DNA of 64,000 bases from Ooceraea biroi (GCF_003672135.1 NC_039509.1:682001-746000); one strand, 5' to 3'; counted from the stretch's first letter, positions 15,201 through 28,736 are shown. The notes: generated by a model from the letters alone, not told the origin. Made by a program: numbers and translations.

Positions 15201-18200
15201 TTCTTATTCGTGACAACTTCGTTGAGTCCATTTTTCGGAGTGATGTTACTTGAAATCTTCTTAGTTTTGCTTGTTGATCTTTACGATTAACAAGAAGAGA
15301 TTTTCCGTGAAAAATTACAGCGGCAGAATACTGTGAAGTACAAGTGACGCTAATCGTTACTGAACGACTACGTCATTTCGCTTAACCACGGACGATCAGT
15401 GACTGCATAATTGCTTGACATTCCTCACAGGCAAACCTCATCCCGTACTGTTAATGAATCACGACGCATCCGTTTTATGAGCACTCCGGCTAACAAAAGA
15501 CTTTCTTCTCTATGAAATTTATTTTTTGTTCACTTTTACAAACAGAAATATATATATATAACTCTAAATGTCATTAAATCCTGAAAATATAAAAATGGTT
15601 TTCATCATCCAATTTTCTACTTTACGAGGTAAAAATTTTATCACAGATAAAATGATTTTAATAACATACATTTTTGTGATTTACTTCCATAGATATGAGC
15701 GAAAATGAGAAAAAATATTGGAATATAAGCTAGTTGAATGACATTTTCGAAATGGAAAATTCTATTATCTCGTGGAGTTACGGAATCGTTGAATTTTTGG
15801 TGGCGCTGTCGCGAATTTCACAATGACGTGGGATAAAATCACATGTAGTTGAAACTTCATTACGTTCGTATCCGGAAACGCGCTGATCGACTGGATGTAC
15901 GGCAGCGTTACACGGGTCACGTAATTTTCCAGCAAATTAGAAGATTAAGTACGAGCAGTAAGAATGCCGCACACTCGGATAGAGCGAGACCAAGGGTGCA
16001 CCTCCGCAATTTCACCGTGCAAACACGGATGCGGGACCGAAATTGGAATGCGGTTGGCCGCGGGGACAATGCCGGACGTTTTTAATTTTAATGCTTTCAT
16101 TAGGAGTAATCTCGTGGGCCGTAGCGATGAGATGTGAGATATAGGTCAGCCTACGATGCTATCTCGTTTCGCCTCGGGCTCCGTTATCTAAACATCTTTT
16201 CTCTTTTCATGCAGCCACCGCGATGCAACACAAATCAAGTGTAAGCAATCCTCAGGTGGAGTCCCATGCACACTGTGGACGCTGTTTTCATTGAACTTTA
16301 CGCGCTTTGTGCCGAGTGCAAAGTTGCACGGGAGGCACAGATTTCTGATCTGTCTACCGTAATTACGCGCGTTCTTACACGTGGCATTCTTACAGCGTAT
16401 TGTCGAGGGTCATTGTCTTTCCAGCACACACGTTGCCTCTCCTTTCATTCACGACATACGCGCATATCGATACGCCGTATTGAAATGAAAAAGACGCGTT
16501 GCCGCGAGATGTGTATCGACTTTTTCGCTTGTTCCTGCAGGAATGCATTTTGCCGATTATTTCAAAAAAACAACGCTACGAATGACGCAACGTAGGCAAA
16601 TTAGCTCGACTCGCTTCATCCTATCTTCTGTCTGTATCATATTCGCAACAGGTAAAAAACGAATGGCGCCTCCGGTTACGATTGACTGTCGGATAACGAG
16701 GATATTTCGCAATTTGCTCAAAAAAACGAGGCAGTTAAGGATAATTGAATTAGTTTCTTATACGTGGAACTTATATTCCGCAATGTACGAATGCAAGAAC
16801 AGTGGTGACCGTTAATCGCTGGCTCCGAAATAAATTTTTCGGGCGAATTAATAGCGGAATTCTATATTTCAACGGAGAGAGAGGAGATCTGAATATAAAT
16901 ATCTTTGCTGATCGATAATATCTTTCTTGAACCATATGTAAGATAAGAAAATTACGCGCTCCAGATTCCCAAAATATTCATATCAAAAAAGTAATATCTG
17001 AATACATATCTGTGAATATAACTTTGCTATGAGGTAATGTATCTTTCAAAGAGAGCAAAAGTTTCGATCCATCAGCATCCACATTTCGGTCAAGACTCTC
17101 TTTCTCGATCTTTGCCGGGACGGAAATTGGTTACGTTCGCCGCCGGAAATAAAAGAGAGATGCGCAACACCGTGCGATCCCGCATCACGCTGCTTACGTC
17201 GTGAAATATTCATTTTCTTTCGCCAGAGTTAAATTTTCAACGAGGATCTCTTTCTCTTCCTCTCACGAGATCTGTGAGGAAGAATCGTCCAAGCGGATTT
17301 AATTTAAGTTTTGCTGCAAGTTTCGCAAGTCAGGTGTCGACTGTATTCCAGCGGCGTGTATAATTTTGCCGTTGTTCTACGCTCCGGAAACACATCGCGA
17401 TCCCTCGCTTTGGCGGATGCGGGCTGCTGACGGCGCGTAAGACAACTCGCCGCGCAGTATGGCTAATGCGCGCTAGATAACGACGATAACGAGACACTTG
17501 ACACCCAGAACGAGCACACTCGGTCTACGCACCTGCGAAGCAACTGTTAAGCAACCAACGACGATGACGACGACGAAGTGCAACATCGACAGCGCGTCAC
17601 GTTCTCGCGCAATCCATCAGTATTAGAGACCCATCTGCACACCCACGCCTCTTCCCTGAGCTAGGATTGCCTTAACCCTTTTGATGCTGAACAGCGTAGC
17701 GGCATATACTACTCGGATGATCCGCATAATTGATTACCACGCGTCAAAACTGAATTTGAATCGATAAAATCGCTTGATAAAAGGAACGTAAAAAAGAGCA
17801 GAATTTTATGAAGCTAAATTTTTGGAGAATATTTAGAGAGACATTTTTTTAAAACTAGCAAGCTCTTTTTCATGAAAACCGAAACACGTGAATTTACGGC
17901 GTACAAAAGTATCGTTCACCAGATCGAAATAGTTTTTGCGAATTTTATATTCATTTTATATAAAACTGTGCGAAGTTAAAAATCCTTGTCGCGCAAACGG
18001 AAATAGTAGACCAGCTTCACCATTCAATCACCATTAGATGATGTAACTATTGCCGCGAAAAATATTGTTGGTACCGCCAGGCCTACATCCTTTACGCCGG
18101 CATAGATTTATTGCGCGTTGGCGAACAAGGTAAATCAAATTAGGAACGTATAGAGCGTGGTACAACCTAGATTCGCGGCAGAGATTATTTTAAGGAGGAG

Positions 18201-21200
18201 CCTCGAGGCGGCCTACTCGGTAGCGCGATGAATATGAAACGTGCGAAAGAGCCATGCCGAATCGTTACGCTAAATCTCACGACGAAGGCGTTGCGGCGCT
18301 CTGCGTAACGAGAAAATGACTCAGTCTCGATTTAACACTTTCTTTCTCTCTCTCTCTTTCTCTTCTCTTAAGGATTCACTTAACGAAACCGCAAAATGCC
18401 TTTAAACTGAAATTTTAACGATCGAGACATGCGCTTCCGCATTGCCTCGATCTATCTTGTATACAAGATATATCTTGTATCTACGCGATACGATAAGATC
18501 CACTGCAAGCACATTTCTGATACGTTGCTGTTTATTTACGTCTGATATAACTGATATTATAAACAATTCCTCAGCGAAAATTCTTTATCGCGCGTGTACA
18601 CAGTCGCGTGCGGCTGGCAGGAAGTATCTTAATCATCCTAACGTCGATTACGTAACTGCAGAGATACAGAATAATGAAATCTTTGTGCATTCTATCGTAT
18701 TATAAATTAAGCAGGTCTCCTCCACAGATTTACGTACATATATGTGTCACAAAGCGCGTCACAAAACGCTACTTGTTTACAATTTTCGTGAAACTGTAAA
18801 CCGTTCGTGTTCCGCTTTAATCCCGGAGCAGCGAAACGGCGGATTTCTGTCGAGCTCCAGCGCGAATCTCGGAGCAGGATGTCTAAGCTCTTTCATAAGA
18901 CCCTGAATTTGAACCCCGTCACATCGCTCCGGCAAGCAGCGCGTCGACCGGAAGGCTCACCTTATTTCTCCGGCAACTTCGGTCGAGGGAGAGATAAATC
19001 CCGTCAACGTTCGCGGCAACTTCCGAGCCCGCGGAACCGAATAACGGATATTACGGAGGAGCAACTCTCTGGGCTTCGGCGGGAGCGACAACTCTGGGAC
19101 TCGAATAAGCCTCGAATTGTGCCGCGCGTGCCCGACCGACACGCAATATTCCCGGAGAAAGAGACACATGTGGTGCCGGTGTTGCACAAACGTCGCTTTA
19201 GCGCGAAAGCCTGTTCGACGTGTATCCCGACGGCACTTGTGTGAGGTATTTTGGTACCCCCGTGGTGCAGGATACCCAAGAGACATTTTAGTTTATAAGC
19301 TCGATGTTATCACTTAAGAGCGTAAACTCAATTCCCGCACAAACACGCAAGGCACGTAACAGGTTTGCTAATCTTACGTTCGGACGCTTTGAATATCTCA
19401 TGTATTGTTTGACAAGAATATATATACATATATACAATAGACTTAACATTTCTATCTATAACTTATTATTGCAATACGTAGGGAGGAATTAAAAGGGAGA
19501 ATTAAATGAATAATATATCTTTTATATAGATAATATGAAAAATATATCTTTTATATCAGATTTTATCAGATCTCTAGATATGCCGGCAGCAGATGTTCCA
19601 GACAAAAAAAAGGTCGATTAACTTCACGTAACTCAAGTAGCGCATAGTTATAAAATTAATTAGTTTCGCTAATGACCTCACAGTATGGGGCATTGATATC
19701 CTCGAGCACCCCGGCACTGCGGCAAGAGGAAGTCGTACGATGACGAACACGACGGATTTCTTGTCGACCAACTACTTCTCTCCCCCTCTCCTGATGCGCT
19801 CTATCCACGCGTCTCCTTCGCAGGCTCCTCACGACGTGAACCGGTACGACCGGAAAGAACCGGCGGAATTCTCTATTCCTCCTCCCTCTCACACTGACCC
19901 AACACATAATCTCATTCCCCACGCATTGTCAAAACAACGATCCGTACAGTCAAATCTCGAGGCATTTAACTCGAAAGAGTCGGTCTACATTTCTATCTTA
20001 TTCAAAATTTTATACAGTTTCCTATTATTCCTATATGATATTTTTCTTTTCTTGTTTTTTTCTTTATTTTCAAAATGCGTTAGCTGTACTGTCAACTGTT
20101 ATGTCGGACTGAAAGTACTACATATAATGCCGTGAATATGCGCCATTTCTACCACGTCGTATTATCTTCGTAGAAGTGCAAGCACGTTCAACGAGTGACA
20201 TTGATATTGCCAGCTTGATCCTTTACATCTCATTTTTCGCTGAACTGCGGATTCGTTATGAATAAAATAAAAATAATATGAATAGGATATGTGTGTGCAA
20301 AAATATTATTCAATTTGAAACACAGAAGCGCAATGAAATATTTTTAAAATATTCTGTATATGTATAAACACTAAAATTTTCGCTTTTTTAATAAAAGAAG
20401 AAAAACAGTAATTAATAATTTTTTAAATCTCAATATCGTACAGATATATTCCGCTATTGACTGAAAGGAGCGCGATATGTCATTGATTCCACGGCAATAC
20501 GGTAGAAATGATGTATAGCATTCCGACTGGTTTTATTACAAAAAAGAAAGAATTGCCGACTCTCGAGTAATATAGTTTCAATAGTCATCCATACCAGGAA
20601 TATCGACGCAAATAGAATGTGTGCTTGTATTCGCCACGATTCTACCTTCGTCAGCATATTTACAGTCTGGGACGGCGTAAAGAGCGGCAGCGTAAGCTCC
20701 AATTTTTCGAAGTGTGTGTGTGCGTGTGCATATTGCGTTCTACAGATATGAAAAATTCGCACGCTTAAATGAGCAATCTAAATTTGCGGCGCGCGAGAAA
20801 CTGCTGACCGGATCCTGAGAATACATAAGCGTTTCCAGCTCACTGAGACATCTACATCTGCGTCTCTTCAGGATGCAGAAAAACGTGAAAAAGGACCCCC
20901 TCCCATGTAGGACATTGGAGTACGGGATGAACGCGATTTAAATAGCTTTTGCAACTTTTGTTATCTTTGTTTACCTCGAGGGTGACATGCACGCCGAGCT
21001 ATTTTTTATAATAAACTTTTGTGCATATCGCGTATTTATTTGACGAAATGAAATGTACGTGTCGCGCTGCAAGCCTGCAGACACATTCATCGCCATGGTT
21101 ATCCGAGCGTTTTTTGTTCCGTGTGGGATAAAAGGCGGGCGAAATCGATATATCCTATTCCAATGACGGGATGGAATATTTCATTAAATATTCGTACACG

Positions 21201-21299
21201 CTGTTTTTTACGGAGCAACGGAGGGACGTCGCGCGACTGGCGGCAACTTCGTTTTCGGAACGCGGACGAGAAACGCGCGGGTCACGTGATCGCGTTATG
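9281..21299. other. No gene recognised
   Basis: Non-repetitive DNA with AT-rich stretches (9300-9850, 11340-12200, 15480-15760) and CpG-rich stretches (10700-11250, 17390-17660, 18800-19270). Short open frames, the longest 145 codons at 18807-19244, lack family resemblance. It is probably intergenic or a long intron. Confidence 0.5.
13006..13024. repeat. (CT)n microsatellite
   Basis: Nineteen bases of perfect alternating C and T in a region without a gene. Confidence 0.85.
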
Positions 21300-22200
21300 T
21301 ATAATTCGAAAACGCAAAGTACGTGTCGCGACGCTGCTCACCTGGGATTCTAATCCCATTGGCGCGAATAGCTTCGCGCTGTCGCCCCGCACACGCACAC
21401 GCACACGCATGTACAGTATACGTGACACATACTTACTTGGCAGTCCTTGAGACGATCCCGCGGCAGCTGAAGAGACGTAAGAAGCATCCACCGATGATGA
21501 TCTCTCGTGTCGAGCACCGTCCACCGTGTCGACAAGCGGCCTCGTGTAATGGCGTACTTTTGCACTGACGATCGAACCGAACCGAACCGAGTGCGATTAC
21601 GCGACACTCGCGCGTTTACGATCGTACGTCACTCCACGGTAACACACGGTAACACGGGCGCGATAACGCGGTCACGGAGGAGAACGATCACGCGTATCGT
21701 ATCGTAGACGGCAAGACCGGGCGAACCGGACGGAGCGAGAAGCGTAACGCGACCCCACCGCAACGAAGGTCGGAGCACGACTGAACTGACTTGAAGCGCG
21801 TCGCTCTCGCGCCCGCTCGAACACCGGCGACGGTCCGCCGTGAAGTGCGCGCCGCTTGCACTTGCGAACACTTGGCCTGCGAGGTCTCGCGAGGTACCTG
21901 TCAATCTCTCGCGCGCGCAGGGCAGCCTCACACGATTATTTCCTACGCGTCGACAAGCTAACTGCTCCGCTCGCCTCTGCGATCTGCAATTTTATAATCT
22001 CGCGCAATTATCGTCCGGTAATGCGTCGCGCTGCGACCGCGTTAAGCCACACGCTCACCCGCGCTTTTCTGCCCAATGAGAACATCCTGAGAACGCGATG
22101 CGGCGCTAAATTCACGCGGCACGATCCTTCGAGAATCGAAACTTGATCGAGCACTGTTAACGAACTTTAGAGTCTCGCGCAATGGCGAGTAATGGCCGGC
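21300..22200. promoter_or_regulatory. CpG-rich block, possible promoter and first exon of a leftward gene
   Basis: This block is far richer in CG dinucleotides than its surroundings, with CGAACCGAACCGAACCGAG, GCGCGC and TCGCGCGCGC runs. Near its left edge the minus strand has GACTGCCAA followed by GTAAGTATG, an excellent donor (21434-21426). This fits a non-coding first exon of a gene reading toward base 1, but I found no convincing downstream exon. No recognisable protein is encoded. Confidence 0.3.
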
Positions 22201-25015
22201 CTCTGATCGCGTTTATGGGTACGTAATTCGCGGTGCTTTGTAATTCCGTGCAGTTAAATACGCGGTGCGAAAGAGGCCGCGAATCGTACTAAATACCACC
22301 TTGCTCGTTGCATTTCAGTGCGGCACTGCAACGGGAGCACTGCAAAAAGAGTAATCCTGATTTCATGTACGCGACGCTCCGTCAATCGGCATCTTGTACC
22401 TGTCAATCTCCTCGGCCTCACACGATTATTCCCGATGATCCCACCGTCAGAAGATGATCGTGCCCGCGGTATGTAATTTACAATTTTATAATACGGTGTA
22501 ATTACCATGTGACCGAGCCGAAGTTACAATTGCCTCTGTCAAATGCCTCTCTTTATCTCCGATATGGAAGCATTATCAAATATTTCAACTGCGGTTAACA
22601 TGCACCGATGATGATTTCCTGCTTATGACTTTACGCGAGCCTATCATCCGATTTGACTTACAGATGAAATTATCGATCGTTATTATATTATTAAATACCT
22701 TTGCGTTGAACGCTCGTGCGGAACATGTTACATGTTACAGTATTTTGTGATAGGAATTATTACAGTATGGCCGTATCGCGCGGATTACTGATGTACGAGA
22801 ATCGCGGAATTAACATGGATGAGTCTTTCCGAGCGAGTGAGAATTATCATTCTCAATCAAGAACAGATCATAATCGACGATAGACGGAATAACACGTATT
22901 TGCAATCTCGACGCGTAACGAGCGATGAAAATTTTATATCGCGACTTTAACGCGCGCGCGCGCTGTTGATTCGCGCGTCATTTGTTTATTCGCCCAATGC
23001 TCTAATTTATCATCAACGTAGTTCAATTATTCTTCTTGTACGCACATTCGCGGGAAATGTCATGCAGAGTGACAAACAGATCGCGCGCGGTACGACTGGG
23101 TGCACAATAAGACAGCCCTACGCAGACTCCATTACGAAGGGCCGTCTATTATTTCTCCCCGTATACGTGTCCTGAAACAAAACGACAAAGCGCAAAACAC
23201 GTAACCGGGCTATGAACAAATGCTTGTCAACCGTCCAAAACATCCTGCCCTCCAACTGGCAATGAGCATTGAATTATGGTCCAAGAAGTAGTGCGATCTA
23301 TATATCACACAATAGACCATTTGAAGAGAAGATATTATTTTGAAATGTAAAACACACGTGAAAGCAGGATTCATATACATTCGTGCTTTAGCACAGCTTT
23401 AACACTTCAGAGAGTCATAATAAATTGTTTTGCGTATCTCTCGATTATTTATCTGAGTCACTGCACGCAACAAGCGCGTTAAAAATAAGCGACGAAATAA
23501 ATCTTGTTGCGAGATGGGGACAGGGAGAGAGAGCGGGCGTGGTCGTTGAATGAGAAATATTATCGGTAATCGAAGAAAAGCGATTTTATTACGAAATCCA
23601 ATTTTTCATGTACAGAAGATACGTTCGTAGCGTGTCGACGTAGACGACTGCGACGAGACGTGCCGCGGATTATTTACAGAATTCCAACACGAAGGGCTGG
23701 TTATATACTCGTGCACCATCGTCGCGATGAGCAGCGACTGTTTGATCGCGTACGATGGAAAAGTAAATCGGACGAACGTGACAAAACGCGAATAATCTCG
23801 ATTAGCAATCGCAACATCGTCGCGAATAAGAACGGCCCCGTGGCATTTTAATGACGTGCGTATATGTGTTTCTCATGGAACGGATACGAAGCATAGCTTC
23901 GCCATGATCGGAACCGTCATGATTCGCGACTACCAGAGAAATATTCCGTTCGAGACTCGCACGCGACCCTTCCTCGTATACGTGCGTTCCTTCTTTCCCT
24001 TAAACCTTGCCCTGTGCGGCACATGCGGGTTTCCGTGATGTATGAGTGATGAATATGCAAGGCGTGTGCGATGGAGACGACGACAACGACTCGGCGGTGG
24101 CGGCGACGAGATGTAAATGACGCTAACGATGGGCTGGCGATGATGATAATGATAATGACGATGAGAAAGGCGCGAGTCGCGACGTCGAGTACAGCATATT
24201 GTACTTTAGTATTGGCCGTGTAGGTGTTCCACAAAGTTTGACGTCAAACAAGAGGAAAGTACGCGACGAAGTGACCCTTTTTCCACTTGCGCTGCCGAGT
24301 TACGATGCGGGCGCTGTACAGAGAAAAAAAAGAGAATATATTAATATGGAAAGCAACTTATACGAGCGAGACACAAGAGTGAATAATTGCAAGCTAAGAT
24401 TAATGATAAATCGATGAGTTGTCGAGGAAGGTAGCTCTCGTCGATTTTCCTCCGAAACTGAAACATGAGCACTACTGTAGATGATGTCCTGATCGATGAT
24501 ATTATTGCATAATTAGTTTGCAATAATTAGTTCGTCTGTGACATGTCAGCGCGATGCTGGATTAGATTATTTTAGTCCGTCGAAAATGACTCTCTAAGTT
24601 TAGTTCGTTGCATTTCTTATACCTGCTGGTTCTGACATACCGTTCATGATGTATTTCTCACTCTTTAGCATGGGATTGCCTCGGATGCGGATTGTAACTC
24701 GCAATATGATAACTAGATTAGCTAAAAATCAAGTGCAAAATGCAAAATTAATACGAGCCATTTTACCGGGTCACGTAAAATTGGCAATTGAAAAATTCGA
24801 TCACTGCCGTGTAATTTGGCTTTTCCTGTTTGTTTTGTTTTTTCTCTAGAAACGTAAAACGCGATAAAATGTTTACTTTCAAAAGGCAAAATTTCCGAAT
24901 CAAAGCTCGATCGCTCGAATTGTTTATGGAAAAATTGGGAACAGTAGATTTATGATCTAAATAACTCGCTGTGTGACCTGAAAAATAAAACAAGTTTAAC
25001 GGTATACAAAATATT
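22201..25015. other. 3' flank of troponin I and beyond; no gene recognised
   Basis: AT-rich sequence below the final troponin I stop, which must contain the 3' untranslated region of the long isoform, then non-coding DNA including a GAC/GAT-rich tract near 24.1 kb. No canonical minus-strand AATAAA was found close to the stop. Confidence 0.4.
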
Positions 25016-25236
25016 TTACGTGCCTTCGGCGGGTGCAGGTTCAGCTTCTGCTGGAGCTGCGGGTGTCGCGTCTGCGGGGGCAGCTGCAGGAACAGCCCCT
25101 TCGGCGGGTACGGCTGGTCCACCTTCCGCTGGAGCAGCAGCGGCAGGAGCAGCTCCTTCAGCTGGAGCAGTTCCTTCGGCTGGAGGTGCTCCTTCCGCTG
25201 GCGGAGCCGCAGGAGCTCCTTCCGCTGGTGGTGCAC
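25016..25236 (-). CDS. TpnI: Troponin I extension exon 3 and final stop (TAA)
   Basis: Acceptor TCTCTACAG, entering in phase 1, then 73 codons' worth ending in TAA at 25018-25016. Repeats begin GAPPAEGAPAAPPAEGAPPA and become looser toward the end (PADATPAAPAEAEP, then PAPAEGT stop). The three extension exons add about 233 residues, giving a long isoform near 437 residues. No canonical AATAAA was found within a few hundred bases, so the 3' end of this isoform is not placed. Confidence 0.9.
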
Positions 25237-25651
25237 CTGTAGAGATTTCTTCTTATTAGAGAATACTACAATTTCTGCTACAGAGAACAGATCAGTCACA
25301 ATCCGTTTTTATCTCTTTGGCATTAGAGAAGTGCAAAAAACGCGAGACTGAGATTAACAATGATTGATCGATATCAACCTTTTAGCTGAGACATGAAACA
25401 GTACAGAACAGTCTTTTCGAAATTATCTAACAAACTATTACGTTAATTCATCTCTGTTATCTCTATTAATCAGCATCGAGTAACGATATTATAAATTTAA
25501 AAAAGACGGAAAGTTTTAATTAGATTATCTACTTTTGCCGTAAATATGCCAGAGTAGTTAGCGGACGTGTATAATCGATGTTTACGGCTTGATGCATAAT
25601 CAGGATTAATGTTTTAAAAATTCAATGTTTAAAGTAAAGATTAAAATTAAC

Positions 25652-25879
25652 CTTCCGCTGGAGGTGCTCCTTCCGCAGGTGCGCCTTCAGTAGGAGCGGC
25701 GGCGGGCGCAGCACCTTCAGCCGGAGGTGCTCCTTCGGCGGGTGCACCCTCTGCAAGCGGTGCCGCTCCTTCCGCAGGTGCAGCTCCTTCCGCTGGTGGA
25801 GCAGCTCCTTCTGCCGGTGGTGCGGTACCTTCCGTAGGTGGTGCGGCACCTTCTGCTGGGGCTGCTGCGGGTGCGCCTT
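25652..25879 (-). CDS. TpnI: Troponin I extension exon 2 (APAEGA repeats)
   Basis: 228 nt (76 codons' worth) between acceptor ATTTGTAG and donor GTTAAT, phase 1 at both ends. It is made of imperfect repeats of the type (A)AP-(P)AEG: EGAPAAAPAEGAAPPTEGTA and so on to PAEGAPPAEG. The length divisible by three and equal phases mean it could be skipped without a frame change. In Drosophila the like repeat on troponin H is reported to bind a glutathione S-transferase; a similar partner here is inference. Confidence 0.9.
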
Positions 25880-26039
25880 CTACAAATGTGACAAATAATT
25901 AATACTTTGCTATGATCGAAATGAATTCTTATACAAGCATCATATTGACTATTAACAAATATGCTGTAGTACATGTAAGAAATGTTTAATTCAAAAAGCT
26001 GAAGTATTTCGGAATATCTTGAAGTTTAAAGATACGTAC

Positions 26040-26292
26040 CAGCAGGTGCCGGCGCAGCTCCTTCCGTTGGAGGTGCGCCTTCCGCGGGAGGTGCTGCTGG
26101 AGCACCTTCAGCTGGAGGTACTGGTGAGGGTGTCGCTACTGGTACTGGTGATGGCGTAGGGACTGGTGCGGGTACCGCTGGCGGAGGCGCAGGAGCCGGA
26201 GCTGGAGTTGGGGCTGGGGCTGGCGCCGGTTCTGGCGTCGGTGTCGGTTCCGGTGGTGGTTCCACCACAGGTGCTTCAGCTTGTTCACCCTC
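26040..26292 (-). CDS. TpnI: Troponin I extension exon 1 (Pro-Ala-rich)
   Basis: Acceptor CCTGTGTAG opens 84 codons plus one base, ending at donor GTACGT. It begins EGEQAEAPVVEPPPEPTPTP and passes through alternating Pro-Ala, Pro-Val and Pro-Thr pairs. It finishes with PPAEGAP-type repeats and APAPAG. Composition is nearly all P, A, V, T, E and G with no predicted fold, so a stiff extended tail is expected. It is spliced in phase 0 from the internal donor of exon 9a. Loss or gain of repeats between species is likely. Confidence 0.9.
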
Positions 26293-28667
26293 CTACACAG
26301 GAAATACGTATTTCAGCAAAACGCATTTATAACTCGGCTGCATTCGTAAGATGTATCATCTAAAACGTACATAATATTAAAGCAATATGTAGGGACATTT
26401 TAGAAGGAGTTTAAGACAGAATACATAATCATAATATATAATCATAATATTGAATTTTGAAGGGAGTGGGCATTTCTTTTCCAAATGAAATTTGTTTTAA
26501 TTGTACAAATGATAAAATGAAAATAAAAGTAACGTGGGATATTTTATTAGAATTAACACACGAACAACCGGAACGGACTCGTCATTGTGTGAGGATGATC
26601 ATAGAAAGCGTTCGAATGGACAAAACAGAGTTACGCGTGAGTCGTCGTCGACATGCGTATTAAATTGCATGATTAACGGTCAGCGCACACGTTTCGCAAA
26701 TGTACTCGCATTAAACCGCCGTTTATAGATACGTCATTTGTCCCACTGCCGATAATATAATGCTATATACAACGTTCGCTCATGAGCTTACAAGCGCGTC
26801 GCGCGCTTCCCTTTCCCCGACTTCACTCCGGCATTTTGCGCCATAAATCATCGCCATTATGATTGCGAATATTGTCAAGATAATTAAACAATGTGCACGA
26901 CACCAGATACGATTATAAATACGGTTGAATGGATGGAACATGTGTCAAACGGAGCGGCAGGTTCATGCCAGCGTGTGGAAAACGATCGATAAATTGCAAA
27001 ATAAACAGCGAGATTGAAAATCGACACATGTAGCACGCGAGCGAATAGAAAAGGGAGCCTGACATTTGTCCGGAGTTGATGTATAATGCTGTTTTGTTAG
27101 AAATACGATTTAATTGGATACATCAACGTCCATTATCGACACGCAAATTGACACGATAATTAATAATAAACATGTAGCAAAGAAATCGTGCGATACGATT
27201 GTAAATATTGAACATGAAGTTAATACGTGATTCGAAAAAATCTATAAAAATGAAAAAAGTTTATAACATGTAAAATATGAAATTGCAAGTGCGATGTTCT
27301 TAATCAATTTGAAAAAGTAAATTTGAAAATTGTTGGATACTTTACAAAAATCAGATTTATATGATTTTAATTGAATTAAGTACTTTAACATTAGAATTAA
27401 GAGAAATCAACCGAAATCAACATTTCGTTTCTGAATACGTTGACCAAGGCGAAACATTTCTCGAAACAGAAAGGAAATTATGATTCATCGTAATAAAGTA
27501 GATCAAAATTATCAAAGCACATAAGAGCGTGTGTCATAGCAAACGTGATGAAGCTGTGTCGAAAGCGTCACTCAATAGCGAATGGTTATGAAGCGAAATC
27601 CGGTTAGTGGCATACCTACCATATCTCTGGACATTTGTTTCCTGCGAATTCAAAAGCTTTCGGCATTATTCTTATCTGAAAACAATGCACTAATAATCGA
27701 AAATATTTCTTACTAATATTAGCATATTGTTATTTTATTATAATTAAAAATTACGCAAATGACAAGAAAAATGCCAAAAACTGAATATCTTTAATTAATC
27801 AGTTTTTTAATCAGTTAATTGTGCTGTTTTATCAAAAAATTCGTTAAACTAATTTATCTGATTCTGTGCTTCTATACACAATACTAAAGATAAAAAGCTG
27901 AGAAAGATATATAAATATCAATAGAAATGGAATTTAAAAATTAAACTTGTTTCAAGTATTGGATACTATTATATATTTTATAATTACTGCGGATAAGTTA
28001 GTCAATATTTTTGGTATTTGACGAGAAGTACATTTAAAAAATGACACTCAATAATTATTATTAGATATAACAAACACGGTACATAATTCTGTTACACAGC
28101 ATAGGTTAACACAGATATTGTCACAAGTAGAGTACGACAGGAGTATGAAAAAACATAGGAAAATGATTACACATAGAGGTTTTCAATATTGTTAAATATT
28201 TTGCTTTACAATAAACCTTAAGTAACATTTCCCCCCATTACTCTCTTTACAATCTCTCCTCACGCATTCAGTTTGCAGAAAACTAATTTCATTTTTTTTA
28301 TGGATCTTGCACGCAACAGAGTTTTACGGTGATTTACAGGGACCATTAAAAAAGAAAAAAATACGTCACTTCCATAAAAAAGATAGGACAGGCACGAGTA
28401 GAGTGCGAGCTACGGATCGGATATTGGATGTCAAAATATTTCGATACAATCTGTGGAACGTATGAGCAACCATAACGGATAGACAGGCGAACAAGATTTT
28501 TGCGTGCAACTCACGACAGTGGGATATATTAAATTAATGAATCGATCGTTAAAAAATATATAGGAAGTTCTTTTGGTGCGGTGCCTGCATCGAGCGGTTA
28601 TTGGCGATGACGGTCAGAAGTGATCCTATGTTTCTCTCGGGAACGCCACGAACGAGATTTTCAATTT
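26293..28667. other. Troponin I intron before the extension exons and 3' UTR of tail 9a
   Basis: AT-rich intronic DNA. For the read-through isoform it also supplies the 3' untranslated region. A minus-strand sequence near 27610-27650 looks like a 22-nt exon (ETNVQRY, donor GTAGGT) but its phase would put a stop in the next exon. Confidence 0.5.
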
Positions 28668-28736
28668 TCATGCCTCCACCGGCTCCTCCTCCTTTACCTT
28701 CTTTTCGTCGCCCTTCTTCGACCAGTCGGGTTTCTT
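28668..28736 (-). CDS. TpnI: Troponin I alternative tail exon 9a (22 residues, or 13 plus extension)
   Basis: Acceptor GATTTTGCAG is followed by KKPDWSKKGDEKK, then VKEEEPVEA and TGA at 28670-28668. It corresponds closely to the Drosophila C-terminus (KKPDWSKGKPGD...). Codon 13 is followed by GTAAAG, a usable donor at 28697. Splicing there stops the exon after DEKK in phase 0, which fits the first extension exon (EGEQAEAP). Read-through gives a protein of about 213 residues; splicing gives the long form. No AATAAA was found close behind the stop. Confidence 0.9.
   Translation of the reverse strand, partial: KKPDWSKKGDEKKVKEEEPVEA

Noticed and set aside
18807..19244. Open frame of 145 codons on the plus strand, with 91-109 codon antisense frames
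   Set aside because: Lies in a CpG-rich patch where stop codons are rare on all frames; protein rich in R, S and P without motif.
24763..25299. 178-codon minus-strand frame rich in Leu, Gln and Lys
   Set aside because: Out-of-frame reading of the Pro-Ala extension exon and its flanks; the APAEGA frame with matching splice phases is the true one.
27606..27660. Possible 22-nt exon (ETNVQRY, donor GTAGGT) before the extension exons
   Set aside because: Its phase would bring a stop codon at the beginning of the next exon.
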